Source: Cenarchaeum symbiosum A
GTDB lineage: Archaea > Thermoproteota > Nitrososphaeria > Nitrososphaerales > Nitrosopumilaceae
Assembly: GCA_000200715.1 (NCBI GenBank)
Contig: DP000238.1
Coordinates: forward strand, 1,784,849 to 1,848,848
Direction: 5' to 3'
Length of the DNA stretch: 64,000 nucleotides
Shown here piece by piece: positions 41,060 through 49,398 of this stretch (positions are counted from its first letter, which is position 1; each line of letters starts with the position of its first letter). A program made the position numbers and the translations under genes. The notes under the pieces are model-generated. The model did not search any database, was not told the origin of the DNA, and was given only the letters and a program-made list of their open reading frames with translations.

Positions 41060-42377
41060 GCTTTACGTATTCGTAGGCGGGCAGTTTCTTGTCAAAGCAG
41101 TACTGCACCTTCTGAAAGGGCTTCCTGAACGATTTTACCTTTGATGCGAGCCTCTTTGGGTCCCCGCGTTCTGTTACCGCCTGTTTCATAAGCTCGGCTA
41201 TCTCCGCCATCTCGCCTGTGCCCATGCCGAGCCTTGTGACCTCCGAGACGCCCAGCCTGATCCCGCCGGGGTGCAGGTAGTGGCGCCCAGCCTTGATATC
41301 GCCGGGTATGAGCTGCCGGTTTACTATAATGTTGGCCTTCTCCAGCCGGGCCTCGATCTTGCCCCCGTCGGAATACTCCAGCACGTTGACTGCCACCTGG
41401 TGCGACTTTGTAAAGCCCCCGTCCTCGCCGAGCACCTTGAAGCCAAGCCCGCTTAGTGACTCTGCCAGGGCCTTTGCGTTACGGACCACGTCTTTTGCAT
41501 ACTTTTTGCCAAACTCGAGAGCCTCGGTGAATGCCACAGCCTTTGCCGCCATGTGGTGTATGTGGTGGCTGCTCGTAAGCCCGGGGAACATCGCCTTTTT
41601 GATCCCCTCTGCGTGCTCATTCCGGCCGAGTACCAGGCCGCCCTGGGGGCCAAAGAGCGTCTTGTGCGTGCTCATGGTCATCGTGTCTGCGCCCTCCCTT
41701 ATCGGGTCCTGGAACTGCCCCCCCGCTATCAGGCCGGCGACATGGGCGCCGTCGTAGTTGATGTGCATGCCGCGGCCCTTCATGAACTCTGCTAGCTCCT
41801 TTACCGGGTGGGGGAACAGGAACAGCGAGCCCCCGAACATGGCTATCTTGGGAGTGCGCCCCGCCTTCTCCAGATCTATAATCTTGGCCTTTGTCGCGTC
41901 TACATCTATGGTCATGCTCTTGGCATCAAAAGGATAGAACTCGACCTCGAGTCCGTGGACGAGGCCCGCAGTGCCGGAGTGCTCCTTTCTGCCGTGCGAT
42001 ATGTGCCCGCCTGCTGGTATCGAGGGGGCGATCATTACATCGCCAGGATCTGAGAAGGCCGAGTATATCGCCAGGTTGGCCACCACACCTGAGACGGGCC
42101 TGACGTCGGCAAACTCCGCCTTGAAGAGCTTCTTGGCGAGCTTCATGCATTCGGTCTCGACCATGTCGATGTAGGTGCAGCCTGCATATACCCTCTCGCC
42201 GGGCCAGCCTTCGGCATAGCGGTTGCCAAAGTCGGAGATCAGCGCCTCGCGCACTGCGGGGCTGGGTATGTTCTCGCTGGCAATCAGCGGGATCGAGTTC
42301 TCAAACCACTTGTTGTGGTCCCGGAGCAGGGTAAAGATTCTCCCGTAGGACTTTCTGCTGGTACTGGCTCCGGCCAT
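41052..42377 (-). CDS. glyA: Serine hydroxymethyltransferase
   Basis: A 441-residue PLP enzyme that interconverts serine and glycine with transfer of a one-carbon unit to a folate or pterin. PLP-binding Lys is in [14 protein letters not shown] at about residue 236; [18 protein letters not shown] and [15 protein letters not shown] are conserved. TTTATAAA on the opposite strand of 42401-42408 is about 28 bp upstream, so the mRNA is leaderless. Its 3' end overlaps the CDC48 gene by 8 bp. Confidence 0.95.
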   Translation of the reverse strand: MAGASTSRKSYGRIFTLLRDHNKWFENSIPLIASENIPSPAVREALISDFGNRYAEGWPGERVYAGCTYIDMVETECMKLAKKLFKAEFADVRPVSGVVANLAIYSAFSDPGDVMIAPSIPAGGHISHGRKEHSGTAGLVHGLEVEFYPFDAKSMTIDVDATKAKIIDLEKAGRTPKIAMFGGSLFLFPHPVKELAEFMKGRGMHINYDGAHVAGLIAGGQFQDPIREGADTMTMSTHKTLFGPQGGLVLGRNEHAEGIKKAMFPGLTSSHHIHHMAAKAVAFTEALEFGKKYAKDVVRNAKALAESLSGLGFKVLGEDGGFTKSHQVAVNVLEYSDGGKIEARLEKANIIVNRQLIPGDIKAGRHYLHPGGIRLGVSEVTRLGMGTGEMAEIAELMKQAVTERGDPKRLASKVKSFRKPFQKVQYCFDKKLPAYEYVKLR

Positions 42378-42458
42378 GCGGCGGCAGATTCTTCTCCCAA
42401 TTTATAAACACCGATCAGGTCCCTGCCGGCGCCATGCGTTGGGGCTCCGCAGACTCTG

Positions 42459-42568
42459 GCGCAGGTCTGCCGTGCAAGCGCCCCGGGCTGTTCCCATTCA
42501 ATGTCTGGGCCGTTTCCAAGTTGGCCGGACCCATCAAATCAGGGCGGTCAAGTACTCGCATCTGCAGT
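42459..42568 (+). repeat. Direct repeat, first copy
   Basis: It aligns with 42713-42818: both start GGCGCAGG, then share GCGCCC..GGGC, TCCC(A/G)TTCAAT, GCCGGA(C/T)CC and CAAA(T/C)CAGGGC(G/T)GTC. About three quarters of positions agree by eye. Non-coding. Confidence 0.7.
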
Positions 42569-42712
42569 ATCTTGGCGGCGGCCCACTTGGCATCATCATG
42601 TTCGCATACGTTGCAATCTGGCTGGCCATGGCCCGAATCATAGCCTGGCCAATAACTCGCTACCAGAGAAAGGCGCGGAGGGCCGCCAGGGCTGCACAAA
42701 GGGCGGGGCTCC

Positions 42713-42818
42713 GGCGCAGGCCCCCCGCATAGGCGCCCCCGGGCCGATCCCGTTCAATATAAGGCCTGCCAGGCAACTGCCGGATCCCTCAAACCAGGGC
42801 TGTCCAGCACCTGCAGAT
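42713..42818 (+). repeat. Direct repeat, second copy
   Basis: Partner of 42459-42568. A short stretch beyond it (GGCCCGGATCTGGAAGATTCC, ending about 42869) resembles GGCCCAGAAATTTGGAAGAT of repeat copy B at 26838-26857, so the two repeat groups may be related. Confidence 0.6.
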
Positions 42819-42943
42819 CTTGCAGATCGCCCTGCCTAGGGGCCCGGATCTGGAAGATTCCAGCACGCGGCTGTGGTAATGAATGCCACTGCTTACCACT
42901 GCAATCCGTGTGTCGGAATAACTTACCAGAGCCCCGGAATAAG

Positions 42944-42951
42944 ATATAAAA
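42944..42951 (+). promoter_or_regulatory. TATA box of the thermosome gene
   Basis: ATATAAAA is centred 28 bp before the ATG at 42976. It is a near-consensus archaeal TATA box, as expected for a highly expressed chaperonin. Confidence 0.75.
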
Positions 42952-42975
42952 AGGGATTTTAGGGCCAGCCAATCT

Positions 42976-44676
42976 ATGAGCAACGTCCAGGCCTCGTCAA
43001 AGGGCACCATGCCGGTTGTACTCCTCAAGGAGGGGTCCAGCGAGACCAAGGGACGCGACGCGCAAAAGAACAACATAGCGGCCTCCAAGATAATAGCCGA
43101 GATAGTCCATTCCAGCCTCGGCCCGCGGGGCATGGACAAGATGCTAGTAGACTCGCTGGGCGATGTAACGATAACAAACGACGGGGCGACCATTCTCAAG
43201 GAGATAGACGTGCAGCACCCGGCGGCAAAGATGCTGGTGGAGATATCCAAGACCACCGACAACGAGGTCGGCGACGGCACGACATCGGCAGTGGTCCTTG
43301 CGGGGGCGCTTCTCGAGAACGCCGAGACGCTAATAGTCCAGGACGTGCACCCGACCGTGATTGTAGACGGGTACAGAAAGGCCGCAAAGAAGGCGGGGCT
43401 CTACCTCAACGAGATAGCCGAGAACGTCACGGCCGACGACAGTGTCGTGCTCAACAAGGTGGCCAAGACCGCCATGCAGACCAAGCTGGTCAAGAAGGAA
43501 TCGGACTTTCTCTCGGGTATCATAGTAAAGTCGGTCCTTGCGGTTTCTGAAAAAGACGACCAAAAGTACAAGGTAGACGTGGACGACATCAAGGTGGAGA
43601 AGAAGGCGGGCGGCTCGATAAAGGACTCTGTGCTCATACAGGGCATAGTCCTTGACAAGGAGATAGTGCACGGCGGGATGCCCAAAAGGACCGGCGGCGC
43701 AAGGATAGCCCTCATCAATACGGCGCTCGAGATAAGCAAGACCGAGACCGATGCCAAGATCAACATATCGAACCCACAGCAGCTCAAGTCGTTCCTGGAT
43801 GAAGAGAACAGGATGCTCAAGGGAATGGTGGACAAAGTGATAAACTCGGGCGCAAACGTGGTCCTGTGCCAGAAGGGCATAGACGACATGGCGCAGCACT
43901 ATCTTGCAAAGGCAAACGTGGCCGCGGTCAGGCGCATAAAGGAGAGCGACCTGGCAAAGCTCGCAAAGGCCACGGGGGCCCGCGTTGTGACCAACCTTGA
44001 CGACCTGCATGAGAATGACCTCGGCAGGGCGGAGGTTGTAGAGGAGAGGAAGATAGAGGAGGACCGCTGGGTGTTCGTAGAGGGCTGCATGCATCCCAAG
44101 TCGGTGACACTGCTGGTGCGCGGCGGATCCCAGAGGGTAGTCGACGAGGTCGAGAGGTCCGTGCACGACGCGATAATGGTTGTAAAAGATGTGATGGAGC
44201 TGCCCTCGGTGGTGGCCGGCGGCGGGGCGCCCGAGATATACGCGGCGACCAAGATCCGCAACTGGGCAAAGTCGCTCGAGGGCAGGGAGCAGCTTGCCGC
44301 CGAGCAGTTCGCCGACTCGCTCGAGGTGATCCCCCTTACCCTTGCAGAGAACGCGGGAATGGATCCAATAGACACGCTCACGTCCCTCAGATCCAGGCAG
44401 CTCAAGGGCGAGAAGTGGAGCGGCATAGACGTAATCAAGGCGAGCATCGCAGACATGAAGAGCAGCGACATCATAGAGCCGCTGGCCGTAAAGAGGCAGG
44501 TAGTCTCGGCGGCAGCAGAGGCGGCCTGCATGATACTCAGAATCGACGACGTGGTCGCAACCGCCAAGTCCCCCACCCCCCCGCCAGGCGGCGAAGAGGG
44601 CGGAATGCCCCCCGGCATGGGTGGCATGGGCGGAATGGGAGGCATGGGTGGCATGCCGCCCGGCATGGGCATGTAG
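42976..44676 (+). CDS. ths: Thermosome (group II chaperonin) subunit
   Basis: A 566-residue ATP-driven folding chamber subunit. The nucleotide site includes SSLGPRGMDKMLVD and GDGTTSAVVLAG at about residues 97-108; ANAGMDP-like motif ENAGMDPIDTL is near the C-terminal equatorial domain. The C-terminus is a Gly/Met-rich tail (GGMGGMGGMPPGMGM) that projects into the cavity. It has its own TATA box. Confidence 0.97.
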   Translation: MSNVQASSKGTMPVVLLKEGSSETKGRDAQKNNIAASKIIAEIVHSSLGPRGMDKMLVDSLGDVTITNDGATILKEIDVQHPAAKMLVEISKTTDNEVGDGTTSAVVLAGALLENAETLIVQDVHPTVIVDGYRKAAKKAGLYLNEIAENVTADDSVVLNKVAKTAMQTKLVKKESDFLSGIIVKSVLAVSEKDDQKYKVDVDDIKVEKKAGGSIKDSVLIQGIVLDKEIVHGGMPKRTGGARIALINTALEISKTETDAKINISNPQQLKSFLDEENRMLKGMVDKVINSGANVVLCQKGIDDMAQHYLAKANVAAVRRIKESDLAKLAKATGARVVTNLDDLHENDLGRAEVVEERKIEEDRWVFVEGCMHPKSVTLLVRGGSQRVVDEVERSVHDAIMVVKDVMELPSVVAGGGAPEIYAATKIRNWAKSLEGREQLAAEQFADSLEVIPLTLAENAGMDPIDTLTSLRSRQLKGEKWSGIDVIKASIADMKSSDIIEPLAVKRQVVSAAAEAACMILRIDDVVATAKSPTPPPGGEEGGMPPGMGGMGGMGGMGGMPPGMGM

Positions 44677-44780
44677 GCCCTTCTCGCACCCTGATCCAAC
44701 CATATTCTTCAAGGCGGGCCTTTCAGCCCGGACTGCGCCTCATGCCAATGTTTATTTCCCCGCGCTAATCACGCGCAGCA

Positions 44781-45059
44781 TTGAACAAGGCGGGCATCCG
44801 CGCGATGTCGGGCGCAAAATATGCATATCTGGTGGTATTCTTTGCGCTGCTCGCGGGGCTCTTCCACCCGGTGATCACCGGCGGGTCCTTTGATTCGGTT
44901 GTATCGGGTATCCTGGTGCTCTTTCTGGGCCTGGCAGGCGGGGCGCTCTTGTACAAGTCCACCAATACCGCAGGGGGGAGGACCATCTACCTTGGCATGG
45001 GGCTTGGCCTGATCGCACTCTCCCTCTATCTGGTGCTGACTATAAGCGGCAGGGTCTGA
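44781..45059 (+). CDS. Small membrane protein
   Basis: A 92-residue protein with three hydrophobic helices (about residues 14-32, 38-56 and 69-88). The TTG at 44781 follows TTTATTT (44749-44755) by about 28 bp; an ATG at 44805 is the alternative. It ends 2 bp before the convergent glutamine synthetase. Function unknown. Confidence 0.65.
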   Translation: MNKAGIRAMSGAKYAYLVVFFALLAGLFHPVITGGSFDSVVSGILVLFLGLAGGALLYKSTNTAGGRTIYLGMGLGLIALSLYLVLTISGRV

Positions 45060-45061
45060 TT

Positions 45062-46522
45062 CTAGACGTCAAAGTAGAGGTAGAACTCGTGGGGGTGGGG
45101 CCTTATCGCGATCTCCCTCTGGTCGCGCCTCCCGAGCTCTATCAGCCTGTCTATTACATCGTCCGGGAACACGGGCGCGAGGAACTCTTTGTCGCTTTCC
45201 AGCTCGTCGAGCGCCTCGCCCAGGTTGGCGGGCAGGACGCCTATCCCCCTCTTGGCCCTCTCGGACCTGGTCATCTTGAAGATGTCCTCCTGCACCTGGT
45301 CCCCCGGGTCCGACTTTTTTGTTATCCCGTCGAGGCCGGCGGCCAGCACCGACGCAAAGACCAGGTACGGGTTGGACGACGGGTCGGGCGCCCTGAACTC
45401 GAGCCGCTTTAGGCGCGCATAGCCTACCCCCTTGAAGTGCCGCGGGATCCTCACTATCGCGGAGCGGTTGCTGCCGCTCCACGCTATGTACACGGGCGCC
45501 TCGTACCCGGGGACCAGCCTGTGGTATGAGTTGGTGGTCGGGTTGGATATTGCGCAGAGCGCCCTGGAGTGCTCCAGGATTCCGCCGCAAAAGTACCGGC
45601 CCACCTGGCTGAGCTCCATCTCCGCCTCCTCGTCAAAGAATATGTTCTTCTTGTCCTTCCAGAGGCTCACATTGGTGTGCATGCCGGATCCTGAATCCAT
45701 GGATATGGGCTTGGGCATCATGGTGGCCACCTTGCCGTACTTTTTGGCAACGTTCCGTATCACGAACTTGTAGGACTGGGTGGCATCGGCCGAGTTTGTC
45801 AGGTAGTCGTACCTTATGTCGATCTCGCACTGGCCGGCCGTGGCCACCTCGTGGTGGTGGTTGTCGCACAGTATGCCAAAGTTCTCGCTGAGTATGTTGA
45901 CGCATTCGTTTCTAAACGGCGTGAGCGTGTCCGACGGGGTGCTGGGATAGTACCCCTCCTGCAGCCCCATGGGATAGCCCGAGCCGCTCTGGCTCCAGGG
46001 GGCCTCCTCTGATTCTATCGAATACGACTGCCCCTTGTACGGCGTCAGCACATCCCAGTGGATTTTGTCAAACACAAAGAACTCGACCTCGGGGCCCCAT
46101 GCGCTGTAGTCGAACCCGGAGCTCTTGACGTACTCTTCGGCCCTCTGGGCCAGCCCGCGGGGGTCCCTTGAGAGCCTGCCCCTGTCCTCGCCCCAGTATA
46201 CATCGCAGAGCAGCCTTGCGGTCTTGTTCGCCGTGTACCATGGGATCACAGCAAAGGTGTTGGGATCCGGCTTTAGCACAAGGTCCGAATCGTCAATGCT
46301 GGTAAACCCCACTATCGACGAGCCGTCGAGCTTGGGCAGCCCGTCGCGCATCTGCTCGGGGGTGAACGTATTGGCCGAGATTGTCGTATGGTGGAACCTG
46401 CCGGTCAGGCCCGTAAACTGCAGGTCTATGAACTTGATCCCCTCGTGTTGTATACGGGAAAAGACCTCGTCGGCCGAATAACTCAGCTCCAGTGCCTTTC
46501 CGTGGCTCACTTTAAACGGCAA
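45062..46522 (-). CDS. glnA: Glutamine synthetase (first copy)
   Basis: A 486-residue type I glutamine synthetase that makes glutamine from glutamate, ammonia and ATP. The beta-grasp N-domain carries KLDGSSIVGF. The catalytic domain has the WGPEVEFFVF metal-binding motif, CDNHHHEVATAGQCEIDI, PKPISMDSGSGMHTNVSLW and NPTTNSYHRLVPGYEAPVYIAWS. This gene differs from the second glutamine synthetase at 59.6 kb. Start codon TTG at 46522 (a GTG at 46510 is possible). Confidence 0.95.
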   Translation of the reverse strand: MPFKVSHGKALELSYSADEVFSRIQHEGIKFIDLQFTGLTGRFHHTTISANTFTPEQMRDGLPKLDGSSIVGFTSIDDSDLVLKPDPNTFAVIPWYTANKTARLLCDVYWGEDRGRLSRDPRGLAQRAEEYVKSSGFDYSAWGPEVEFFVFDKIHWDVLTPYKGQSYSIESEEAPWSQSGSGYPMGLQEGYYPSTPSDTLTPFRNECVNILSENFGILCDNHHHEVATAGQCEIDIRYDYLTNSADATQSYKFVIRNVAKKYGKVATMMPKPISMDSGSGMHTNVSLWKDKKNIFFDEEAEMELSQVGRYFCGGILEHSRALCAISNPTTNSYHRLVPGYEAPVYIAWSGSNRSAIVRIPRHFKGVGYARLKRLEFRAPDPSSNPYLVFASVLAAGLDGITKKSDPGDQVQEDIFKMTRSERAKRGIGVLPANLGEALDELESDKEFLAPVFPDDVIDRLIELGRRDQREIAIRPHPHEFYLYFDV

Positions 46523-46576
46523 CGCTATACCTTGAAGCTAACACAAATAGGCCTGTCATTTAAGGATTGGGTGGGC

Positions 46577-47128
46577 ATGGCAGGGCTTGAAGTCGACGCT
46601 AGCTTGCTGTACTCGATCGTGCTGCGGGAGGTCCAGAGTGATGCGGCCCAGGAGCTTGACCCGGGGATCTACCGGGCCGTCTCCGAGTACCTTGGAAAGC
46701 TCCGGCACGAGGAGTACGAGGGCACTGAAAAGAGGATAAAGGACGCCACGGCGGGGATGGTCGGCGGCCTGGCATCGTACCTGCTAATGGTCCGGCTGGA
46801 AAAGGCGGCAGCCGGCGGCGCCGACCACGCCAACCTGCTCGACGAGGAAAAGTTCATCGTGCACTCGCAGGAGGAGATGGGCGAGAGGCGCGGGGTCATA
46901 GAATCGGGGATCCTCAGCGGCAGGCCGGGGCTCCTAGAATCGGTGGCGCAAAAGTACAAGACCCGGCCGGTCGTGGTGAGGTTCCTGCAAAAGACCGACC
47001 GGATGATGGGCGCCGACATGGAATCGTACGGGCCGTTCAAGGCAGAAGACGTGGCGGCCCTGCCCTACGAGAACGCCCAGGCCCTCATATCCAAAAAGAT
47101 AGCCGACAGGGTCCGATGGGAGGACTAG
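46577..47128 (+). CDS. GINS complex subunit (Gins51-type)
   Basis: A 183-residue protein. The N-terminal two thirds are helical (A domain) and the last about 50 residues are the small beta B domain: VVVRFLQKTDRMMGADMESYGPFKAEDVAALPYEN, ending LISKKIADRV. The A-then-B order is that of the Gins51 (Sld5/Psf1) class. GINS joins MCM and the Cdc45/RecJ-like protein in the replicative helicase. The frame opens upstream inside the divergent glnA; I use the ATG at 46577 (GTG 46571 possible). It is followed by a small membrane protein gene after 3 bp. Confidence 0.85.
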   Translation: MAGLEVDASLLYSIVLREVQSDAAQELDPGIYRAVSEYLGKLRHEEYEGTEKRIKDATAGMVGGLASYLLMVRLEKAAAGGADHANLLDEEKFIVHSQEEMGERRGVIESGILSGRPGLLESVAQKYKTRPVVVRFLQKTDRMMGADMESYGPFKAEDVAALPYENAQALISKKIADRVRWED

Positions 47129-47131
47129 GCG

Positions 47132-47407
47132 GTGTCGCATATAGATGTCGACGTGATAGATTTTTTGCTGCTTACGATATACCCGGCGGCGGGGCTCCTT
47201 GCGGTAGAAGCGGCCTACCGGGCCGCACGGTTCCCCCTGTGGGTCAAGCTGCTGGCCCAGGCGGCAGTCTCGACAGGCTTTGCAGTGGCATACGTGACGC
47301 TGATTACAGCCCACTGGCTCACATCGATAGTGCTGCTCTTCCTTGCGGCGGCCCTGCTCTACCAGGCGCGCAGGGCCAAGATCGACCCCGCAAAGTCCGT
47401 GTACTAG
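47132..47407 (+). CDS. Small three-helix membrane protein
   Basis: A 91-residue protein with hydrophobic helices at about 11-30, 37-58 and 62-78 and a basic C-terminus. It starts with GTG 3 bp after the GINS stop, so it is probably co-transcribed. Its 3' end overlaps the AN1 gene by 4 bp. Function unknown. Confidence 0.7.
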   Translation: MSHIDVDVIDFLLLTIYPAAGLLAVEAAYRAARFPLWVKLLAQAAVSTGFAVAYVTLITAHWLTSIVLLFLAAALLYQARRAKIDPAKSVY

Positions 47408-47631
47408 CGCCTTAGCCGGGCCCATATCCTGCGGAGTATGTTGGGGCGGTCCCTGCCGCCGTCGCGGATTACGCCCCTCTTGCCGAACTCTTTGGATCTT
47501 ATCTGGGTGAGCTTTACACACCGGTGCTCCTCTGGCAGCCGGTGCTCTGCGCAGAACGGGTCCTTGCAGTAGCTGCACTCGAAGGGGAGGTCGGTCATCT
47601 CCCCGCAGTAGGCGCACATCTCGGCCTTCAC
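47404..47631 (-). CDS. AN1-type zinc-finger protein
   Basis: A 75-residue protein with an AN1 finger: C-x2-C (CAYC), C-x2-C (CSYC), then CAEHRLPEEHRC, giving the eight-ligand pattern. The tail is basic (RRIWARLRR). In eukaryotes AN1 proteins work with ubiquitin and p97 pathways; a CDC48 gene lies in this window, but the link is inference. I use the GTG at 47631 because TTTATTAG (reverse strand, 47655-47662) is 27 bp upstream; the frame runs open to 47700. Confidence 0.82.
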   Translation of the reverse strand: MKAEMCAYCGEMTDLPFECSYCKDPFCAEHRLPEEHRCVKLTQIRSKEFGKRGVIRDGGRDRPNILRRIWARLRR

Positions 47632-47729
47632 GGTGTATTCCCGGCGCACTCTTCTAATAAAGCATGCCGGGCGCCCCGCGGGCCCCGCGGCCAAAAACAT
47701 TTTTACCCCGCCAGCGGGGCCTGCATCCG

Positions 47730-48461
47730 ATGATAAAGGGCAAAGTGGCGATAGTCACGGGGGCCAGCAGCGGGATCGGCCGGGCCACTGCCCTTGCGCT
47801 CTCCCGCGCGGGCGCCAAGGTTGCCATAGGGGCCAGGAGGACCGGCAAGCTCGAAGAGCTCGCCGGCGAGATTGGCGCGGACGTTCTGGCAAAAAAGCTG
47901 GACGTCACTTCCAGGGAAGAATGCGAGGCGTTTGCAAAGGCCGTGCTCGACAAGTGGGGCTCGGTAGACATACTGGTGAACAATGCGGGCCTGATGCCCC
48001 TGAGCTTCTTCAAGAGGCTCAAGGTGGACGAATGGGACAGGATGATCGACGTCAACATCAAGGGGGTCCTGTACTGCACAGGGGCGGTAATAGGCCACAT
48101 GGCGGGCAAAAAATCCGGCCACATCGTGAACATATCGTCGGTTGCGGGCAGGCTGGTATTCCCCGCGGGCAGCGTCTACTGCGCCACCAAGCACGCGGTC
48201 ACGGCATTCAGCGAGGGGCTCCGCCAGGAGTTCAGCCAGCGCGCCAACATACGGATCACGACCATCGAGCCCGGCGTGGTTGATACCGAGCTGACCCATA
48301 CCATAACAGACGAATCACTGCAGGACTTTGTAAACAAGGCAAAAGAGATGACAGCCCTGCGCGCGGAGGACATAGCTGCAGCCGTGCTGTACGCGGTGGA
48401 GGCGCCGCAGCACGTGAGCGTAAACGAGGTGCTGATCCGGCCCACCGTGCAGGAACGCTAG
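47730..48461 (+). CDS. Short-chain dehydrogenase/reductase
   Basis: A 243-residue SDR. The cofactor loop TGASSGIG lies at residues 10-17, NNAG follows in VDILVNNAGLMPL, catalytic Ser in NISSVAG, and YxxxK in SVYCATKHA. The residue pattern after the glycine loop (GARRTGKLEEL) suggests NADPH. Substrate unknown. The ATG at 47730 is chosen over 47664 because ATTTTTACC at 47698-47706 is about 27 bp upstream. Confidence 0.9.
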   Translation: MIKGKVAIVTGASSGIGRATALALSRAGAKVAIGARRTGKLEELAGEIGADVLAKKLDVTSREECEAFAKAVLDKWGSVDILVNNAGLMPLSFFKRLKVDEWDRMIDVNIKGVLYCTGAVIGHMAGKKSGHIVNISSVAGRLVFPAGSVYCATKHAVTAFSEGLRQEFSQRANIRITTIEPGVVDTELTHTITDESLQDFVNKAKEMTALRAEDIAAAVLYAVEAPQHVSVNEVLIRPTVQER

Positions 48462-48658
48462 CTGTCCTTTCCCTTCTCCCTGGCCAGATGGTCCAGAAAG
48501 GCCCTCATTTCTACGGCAAGGTCCGAGGGGTCCGACCCGAGCCTCTCGGGCAGGCCCTCCTTTGAATTCTCATCCTCCAGCATGAGGCGCATCTTCTCCT
48601 GGCAGTCCAGGTGGTCCCCGCCGGCCGAGATTCTGTGGCATATAGAGCAGGTCCCCAT
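48458..48658 (-). CDS. Small CxxC protein
   Basis: A 66-residue acidic helical protein with an N-terminal possible zinc site (CSICHRISAGGDHLDC). No family recognised. Its start is about 30 bp from the shared AT-rich box at 48681-48693, which may also serve the divergent tRNA gene. The stop overlaps the SDR gene by 4 bp. Confidence 0.65.
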   Translation of the reverse strand: MGTCSICHRISAGGDHLDCQEKMRLMLEDENSKEGLPERLGSDPSDLAVEMRAFLDHLAREKGKDS

Positions 48659-48680
48659 GGATATACAGGCACATCACACG

Positions 48681-48693
48681 ATTTAATAATTTT
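48681..48693. promoter_or_regulatory. Possible bidirectional TATA region
   Basis: ATTTAATAATTTT is the only AT-rich stretch between two divergent genes 54 bp apart. Its centre is about 26 bp from the tRNA 5' end (48713) and about 29 bp from the start of the small CxxC protein. Confidence 0.5.
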
Positions 48694-48712
48694 GCATTGA
48701 GGCACCCTACGG

Positions 48713-48787
48713 GGGACCGTCGTCTAGATTGGCCATGATGCTAGCCTGGGGTGCTAGAGGTCGCAGGTTCAAATCCTGCCGGTCCCA
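48713..48787 (+). tRNA. tRNA-Pro (GGG)
   Basis: A 75-nt cloverleaf. The acceptor stem GGGACCG pairs with CGGTCCC; the anticodon stem CTAGC/GCTAG surrounds loop CTGGGGT, giving anticodon GGG. The T arm GCAGG-TTCAAAT-CCTGC is standard. The discriminator base is A and the next three bases are CCA. No intron. It is followed directly by the 3' end of the AlkA-like gene on the other strand. Confidence 0.95.
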
Positions 48788-48790
48788 CCA

Positions 48791-49381
48791 TCATATGTTC
48801 CTGAATCCCTGCGTGCCCTTCCAGAGGTACCACGTGGCGGCCGTCCTGTACGGCCTCCACCGCTCGGCCGTCTTTACGATCTCGGCATCGGTGGGCAAGC
48901 TGTCCATTGAACAGAGCTTCATCACGCCCTTTCTCAGCCCAAGGTCCCCAAGCGGCAGCACGTCCTGCCTGCCGAGCGCGAATATCAGGAACATCTCGGC
49001 GGTCCACCTGCCCACCCCGCGGACCCGGACCAGCTCGGCTACCACCTCCTCGTCGCCCATGCGGGAGAAGCCTGCAAGTTTTAGCTCGCGCCTGTCTATC
49101 ATGCCAGACAGCCCCCTGATGTAGTCTGCCTTCATGGCGGAGATCCCCGCCTGCTGCAGCTTTCTTGCGGGCGTTCTTGCCACGTCGGCCGGCCGCGGGA
49201 ACCCTCCCCCGTACAGCGCCCGGAACCTTGCCAGGATGGACGACGCGGCAGAGCCGGAGAGCTGCTGGGTGATTATCGACCGGACCAGCGCCTCGTGCCT
49301 GTTGCGTGTCCTCCTTGGATTGTACTCGCCGACCAGGCGTATCAGCCTGGCCATCCTGCGGTCTTTGCTCAGGTGGGCCAC
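48791..49381 (-). CDS. AlkA-type DNA-3-methyladenine glycosylase
   Basis: A 196-residue HhH-GPD base-excision glycosylase. The start HEALVRSIITQQLSGSAAS matches the family helices, the hairpin is VRVRGVGRWTAEMFLIFALG, and the catalytic Asp is in DVLPLGDLGLRKG. It removes alkylated purines. It is shorter than E. coli AlkA (no N-terminal TBP-like domain). On the reverse strand it is followed by the tRNA-Pro gene on the other strand. Confidence 0.92.
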   Translation of the reverse strand: MAHLSKDRRMARLIRLVGEYNPRRTRNRHEALVRSIITQQLSGSAASSILARFRALYGGGFPRPADVARTPARKLQQAGISAMKADYIRGLSGMIDRRELKLAGFSRMGDEEVVAELVRVRGVGRWTAEMFLIFALGRQDVLPLGDLGLRKGVMKLCSMDSLPTDAEIVKTAERWRPYRTAATWYLWKGTQGFRNI

Positions 49382-49398
49382 CGCATCTTCTGCTATGG

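Larger units (their letters stand above)
42378..42975. other. Gene-free region with a direct repeat
   Basis: It contains divergent promoters for glyA and the thermosome gene, and a direct repeat of about 110 bp. A 44-codon ORF at 42598-42732 (start MFAYVAIWLAMARIIAW) is hydrophobic then Arg-rich, but it has no other support. Confidence 0.6.

Noticed and set aside
42598-42732. 44-residue ORF with a hydrophobic start and Arg-rich end.
   Set aside because: It overlaps the start of a non-coding direct repeat; no promoter spacing or homologous pattern supports it.
43330-44712. 460-codon reverse ORF opposite the thermosome gene.
   Set aside because: Shadow of a highly conserved chaperonin gene with strong codon bias.
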